From Haliclystus octoradiatus (Eukaryota > Cnidaria > Staurozoa > Stauromedusae > Haliclystidae), in assembly GCA_916610825.1 (NCBI GenBank), contig OU744453.1:3602724-3666723 (forward strand): 64,000 nt of DNA, in the 5' to 3' direction. Both the position numbers and the translations under genes were made by a program. The notes under the pieces were generated by a model. It did no database searches and was not told the origin of the DNA. It saw only the letters and a program-made list of their open reading frames with translations. Of this stretch, positions 61,472-64,000 are shown piece after piece (the first letter of the stretch is position 1; every line of letters begins with the position of its first letter).

Positions 61472-62535
61472 CATCAAACAATTTATGGGTGTCTGAGCCT
61501 TCCTAGATCCCCACTCTTGCATCTTATCTTCCGGAACTTATGCTTTGCAAGTGCGTTGATTAGCCCGGAGGGAGGGGGTACTTCTGTAATTTTTACGACC
61601 AAAAAAGGAAAAATTATAAACATTTTAAAAATCTCTCAATAATTGAAAATTTAAAATCTCACAAGAATCTGGTTAGTCAGCCTTGAAAAAAATGGCACGT
61701 CACCGTACAGCCGATGTGTGGATGTCCCTCCGGGCGATTAGCAGAGTAATATCCCATGAGAGAAAGACAAATGGGATTTCCTCATGGATTTACTTAACAT
61801 CGCGTCAGTGCGTTATCGTAAACAAAGCTAGCATAATGAAGAATAGAACACACATATAAATCATATCAATCAGCTAATGTATGAAGAGGTTGAGTTAATC
61901 TAATAGAAGTTACAATATAAATAAGTATGCAAAGCCCGATAGAATTCAAGTCAAGTTGAATCTATGTCCTGAACTTGAGTTATCACATATAAGAATGTTT
62001 ATTAAGACAATGAATAGGGGTAAAGTTCTTATCTGAATGTCAAGTTAATCTATTGATAATTAGACTTGTTAATTGTGATTTAAACGAATGATAAAAATGT
62101 TAGTCAACGTTTAGACAACAATTTGTTCGAAGATGGTGTAGATAACCCTGTCGAAAGGTCAATCAACCTTCGAGTCGATATAATTAGTGATACAATACTA
62201 GTTAACTGAATTTAAAACAACCATTTTATTGTGAAGATGACAAACCACGGCCAAAACGTCAACGGAAATGTATCACTCCACACAATTCATATTTATCAAT
62301 TTGTTTTCATTTTTTATTGTTTTGAATGATAAACCTTTACGTTCTTCTCATGATTGTTGTCAATTACTGTTTACTATTTTCTCATACAGCTATACAATTC
62401 CTCGTTATAAAAGTTGATACATACCCTTTCCTTAAAGACTATAAAAAATTTAATTCGTAATCATTCTTAATACTTTAATTACATATTGTGCATGATTATA
62501 CTAAGTATCCACATTCATATTCTATATCTATATAC
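61472..62535. other. Region between the miniature LTR element and PAN/TSP1 copy 2
   Basis: From about 61950 it shows diffuse similarity, in the same order, to 52680-53300 upstream of copy 1, including the TATA region. No exon of its own. Confidence 0.5.
62440..62447 (+). promoter_or_regulatory. TATA-box candidate of PAN/TSP1 copy 2
   Basis: TATAAAAA is 130 bases before the chosen ATG, in the same relative place as TATAAATA in copy 1. Confidence 0.48.
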
Positions 62536-62569
62536 ATGAAATATATTGTCATTCATTCAAAAATTGTAT

Positions 62570-62893
62570 ATGATGAAATCAGCGACGGAATATCACATAA
62601 TTTTACAAATATGGAGCATAATAATGTTGATGTATTCCATCCAAGTAACAGATGGCAATATGAAATATACATTGATGGATAAACAACCAATTGCTGGCAG
62701 TAAAGAAATAGAATCATTTCAAGTAAATCATCCAAGTAAATGCGCGGTTCTCTGTGAAATTGAAACATCTTGTAATAGTTTTTTGATTTCAATGATCTCA
62801 TTTGGACAATTTCTATGCCTGCTCTTCGATCGATGTTCTCTTAAAACAACAAATATCAATACTACAAATGAGGGATACCCACATTTTTATCGA
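62570..62893 (+). CDS. PAN/apple (plus presumed TSP1) protein, copy 2, first exon
   Basis: From ATG 62570 the exon gives 108 residues to the donor GTAAGT at 62894, in the same phase as copy 1. The leader MMKSATEYHIILQIWSIIML is a better signal peptide than in copy 1. Every cysteine of the PAN-like part is kept (CAVLC, TSC, FLC, DRCS), and long blocks such as MKYTLMDKQPIAGS are identical. The exons for the short linker and TSP1 repeat are not visible before the window ends, and in copy 1 the TSP1 exon lies 4.2 kb downstream, so they are expected outside. This is a tandem duplicate about 9.26 kb away. Confidence 0.78.
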
Positions 62894-63680
62894 GTAAGTA
62901 TACTATTCATGCTTGAATTTGAACAATTTAAAGACATTATTTTGAGATTTTTATATAAAACTCCTTTGGTGTTGATTTGATAAAAAAAGTCAACGAAAAT
63001 TTTTTTAATTTTTTTTTCATATTAATAAACAACGTTTCGATAGTTTCTATAAATGAGGGATACCCACATTTTAAGTATATTATGTACGAAAAGACTCATT
63101 TCATTCTTTAATTGAAACAATTACAGACAATATTTTGGCACAAGCATAATTTATACTATTACTTACTGAAATAATTTCTGTGAAATATCATTATTTCACT
63201 ATCGACTTCAGCCACTAACAAATGAAGTTCTTGGTAGAATTCTTCTATTTTAAGTATAATTTTACTGATGAATTTAATTATTTATTATTCATCATTTTTG
63301 AAATGAAGGGTTTAGTTTCTATTACTATTATTTCAATTGATCATGTTATAATAATTATTCATTGTAAACAATTGCAAACTTTTTTGATGATTACACTTTT
63401 CCACTGCATGCAGTCTATTCGAAATAAAAATGATATTTGAGGAAGTTTTACACATAGCAATTTGATTAGCAATATTACAACATATAATGAAATGCCGCAA
63501 TCGACCAGGACATTATCCAAATCCCATCTAATGTATTTTGTGAACAACATGAAATGTTATCAATCTTGAATGCTTATGAAAAACATTAAATGTGGATTTT
63601 TTTGCAACGAGGAGTGCCACGTTCTGGAAAATGAACACTTGTTAATAAGTATTCAAGTATTGTACTAACGATGTTTATTG
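62894..63680. other. Intron 1 of PAN/TSP1 copy 2
   Basis: AT-rich. A piece of the exon 1 end (AATGAGGGATACCCACATTT) recurs at about 63051-63070, a small internal duplication covering the end of exon 1 and the start of the intron. Confidence 0.5.
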
Positions 63681-64000
63681 TAGTCTGTGTTACAGACCGC
63701 GAATCATTCACAAAATAATAGGGTCTGTGTGATTTGCGCAGTTCTCTGTCCAGCCACTTTACGAAACATAGAGCGGAAGTTTCTGATAGATGCATGGTAA
63801 ATCTATTGTTCTTAGATAATAAATTCATCAACTCTGTTCGATCAATTAATTGTCATAGCTACGAAGCCTAATATAGAACTTATTTCAATCATGTAAACTG
63901 AAGTAAACAAAGTAATGTGAGAATCCCGGTGAGAATCACCTTAATCTTGCATAATTATGTGACATCAATCTTATTCTGATACGAGGCCAGGATAAAGAAA
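63681..64000. mobile_element. MITE with about 60-bp ends, second copy (cut by window)
   Basis: It starts TAGTCTGTGTTACAGACCGC and matches the reverse complement of the 7518-7899 element over at least 300 bases. The far end is outside the window. Confidence 0.8.

Overview
The window is AT-rich nuclear DNA of an invertebrate animal. Compact exons are separated by GT-AG introns of about 0.1 to 3 kb, and the introns are full of small DNA transposons. Five host genes can be read. The gene set (a nucleoporin, a synaptobrevin, ATAD3, an ABCG half-transporter and secreted PAN/TSP1 proteins) fits a metazoan. I cannot name the species. A recurrent TAGGCCTA-like octamer is an impression of a marine invertebrate, not proof.

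Layout: 1-762 holds the arms of a large palindrome and a solo LTR. 1320-2822 (+) carries the last two exons of a NUP188-like nucleoporin. 6931-10443 (-) carries four internal exons of a VAMP/synaptobrevin R-SNARE, with repeats crowding its introns; a hammerhead-ribozyme-like motif lies just beyond its last located exon (6288-6330). 11108-14160 is a very young Ty3/gypsy-like LTR element on the minus strand. 16073-30918 (+) is a complete 18-exon ATAD3 gene (596 aa). 32258-43827 (+) is a complete 15-exon ABCG half-transporter (652 aa). 45109-50648 is a 5.5-kb foldback-type DNA transposon with about 1-kb terminal inverted repeats and a target-site duplication. 53311-58920 (+) is a small secreted PAN/apple plus TSP1 gene, and 62570 onward is its tandem copy, cut by the window edge. 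A miniature LTR element (60216-61467) lies between the two copies.

The host genes do not form an operon or one pathway. The striking feature is repeat ecology. At least six MITE families, a tRNA-derived SINE, LINE tails and two LTR families occur, many with readable target-site duplications and several nested inside one another, so relative insertion ages can be ordered. I see no CRISPR array and no clear new enzymatic system. The best candidates for new biology are the ribozyme-like motif, the 5.5-kb foldback element, the palindromic GTTCATGAAC MITE family, and MITE ends lying against 3' splice sites in the ABCG gene.
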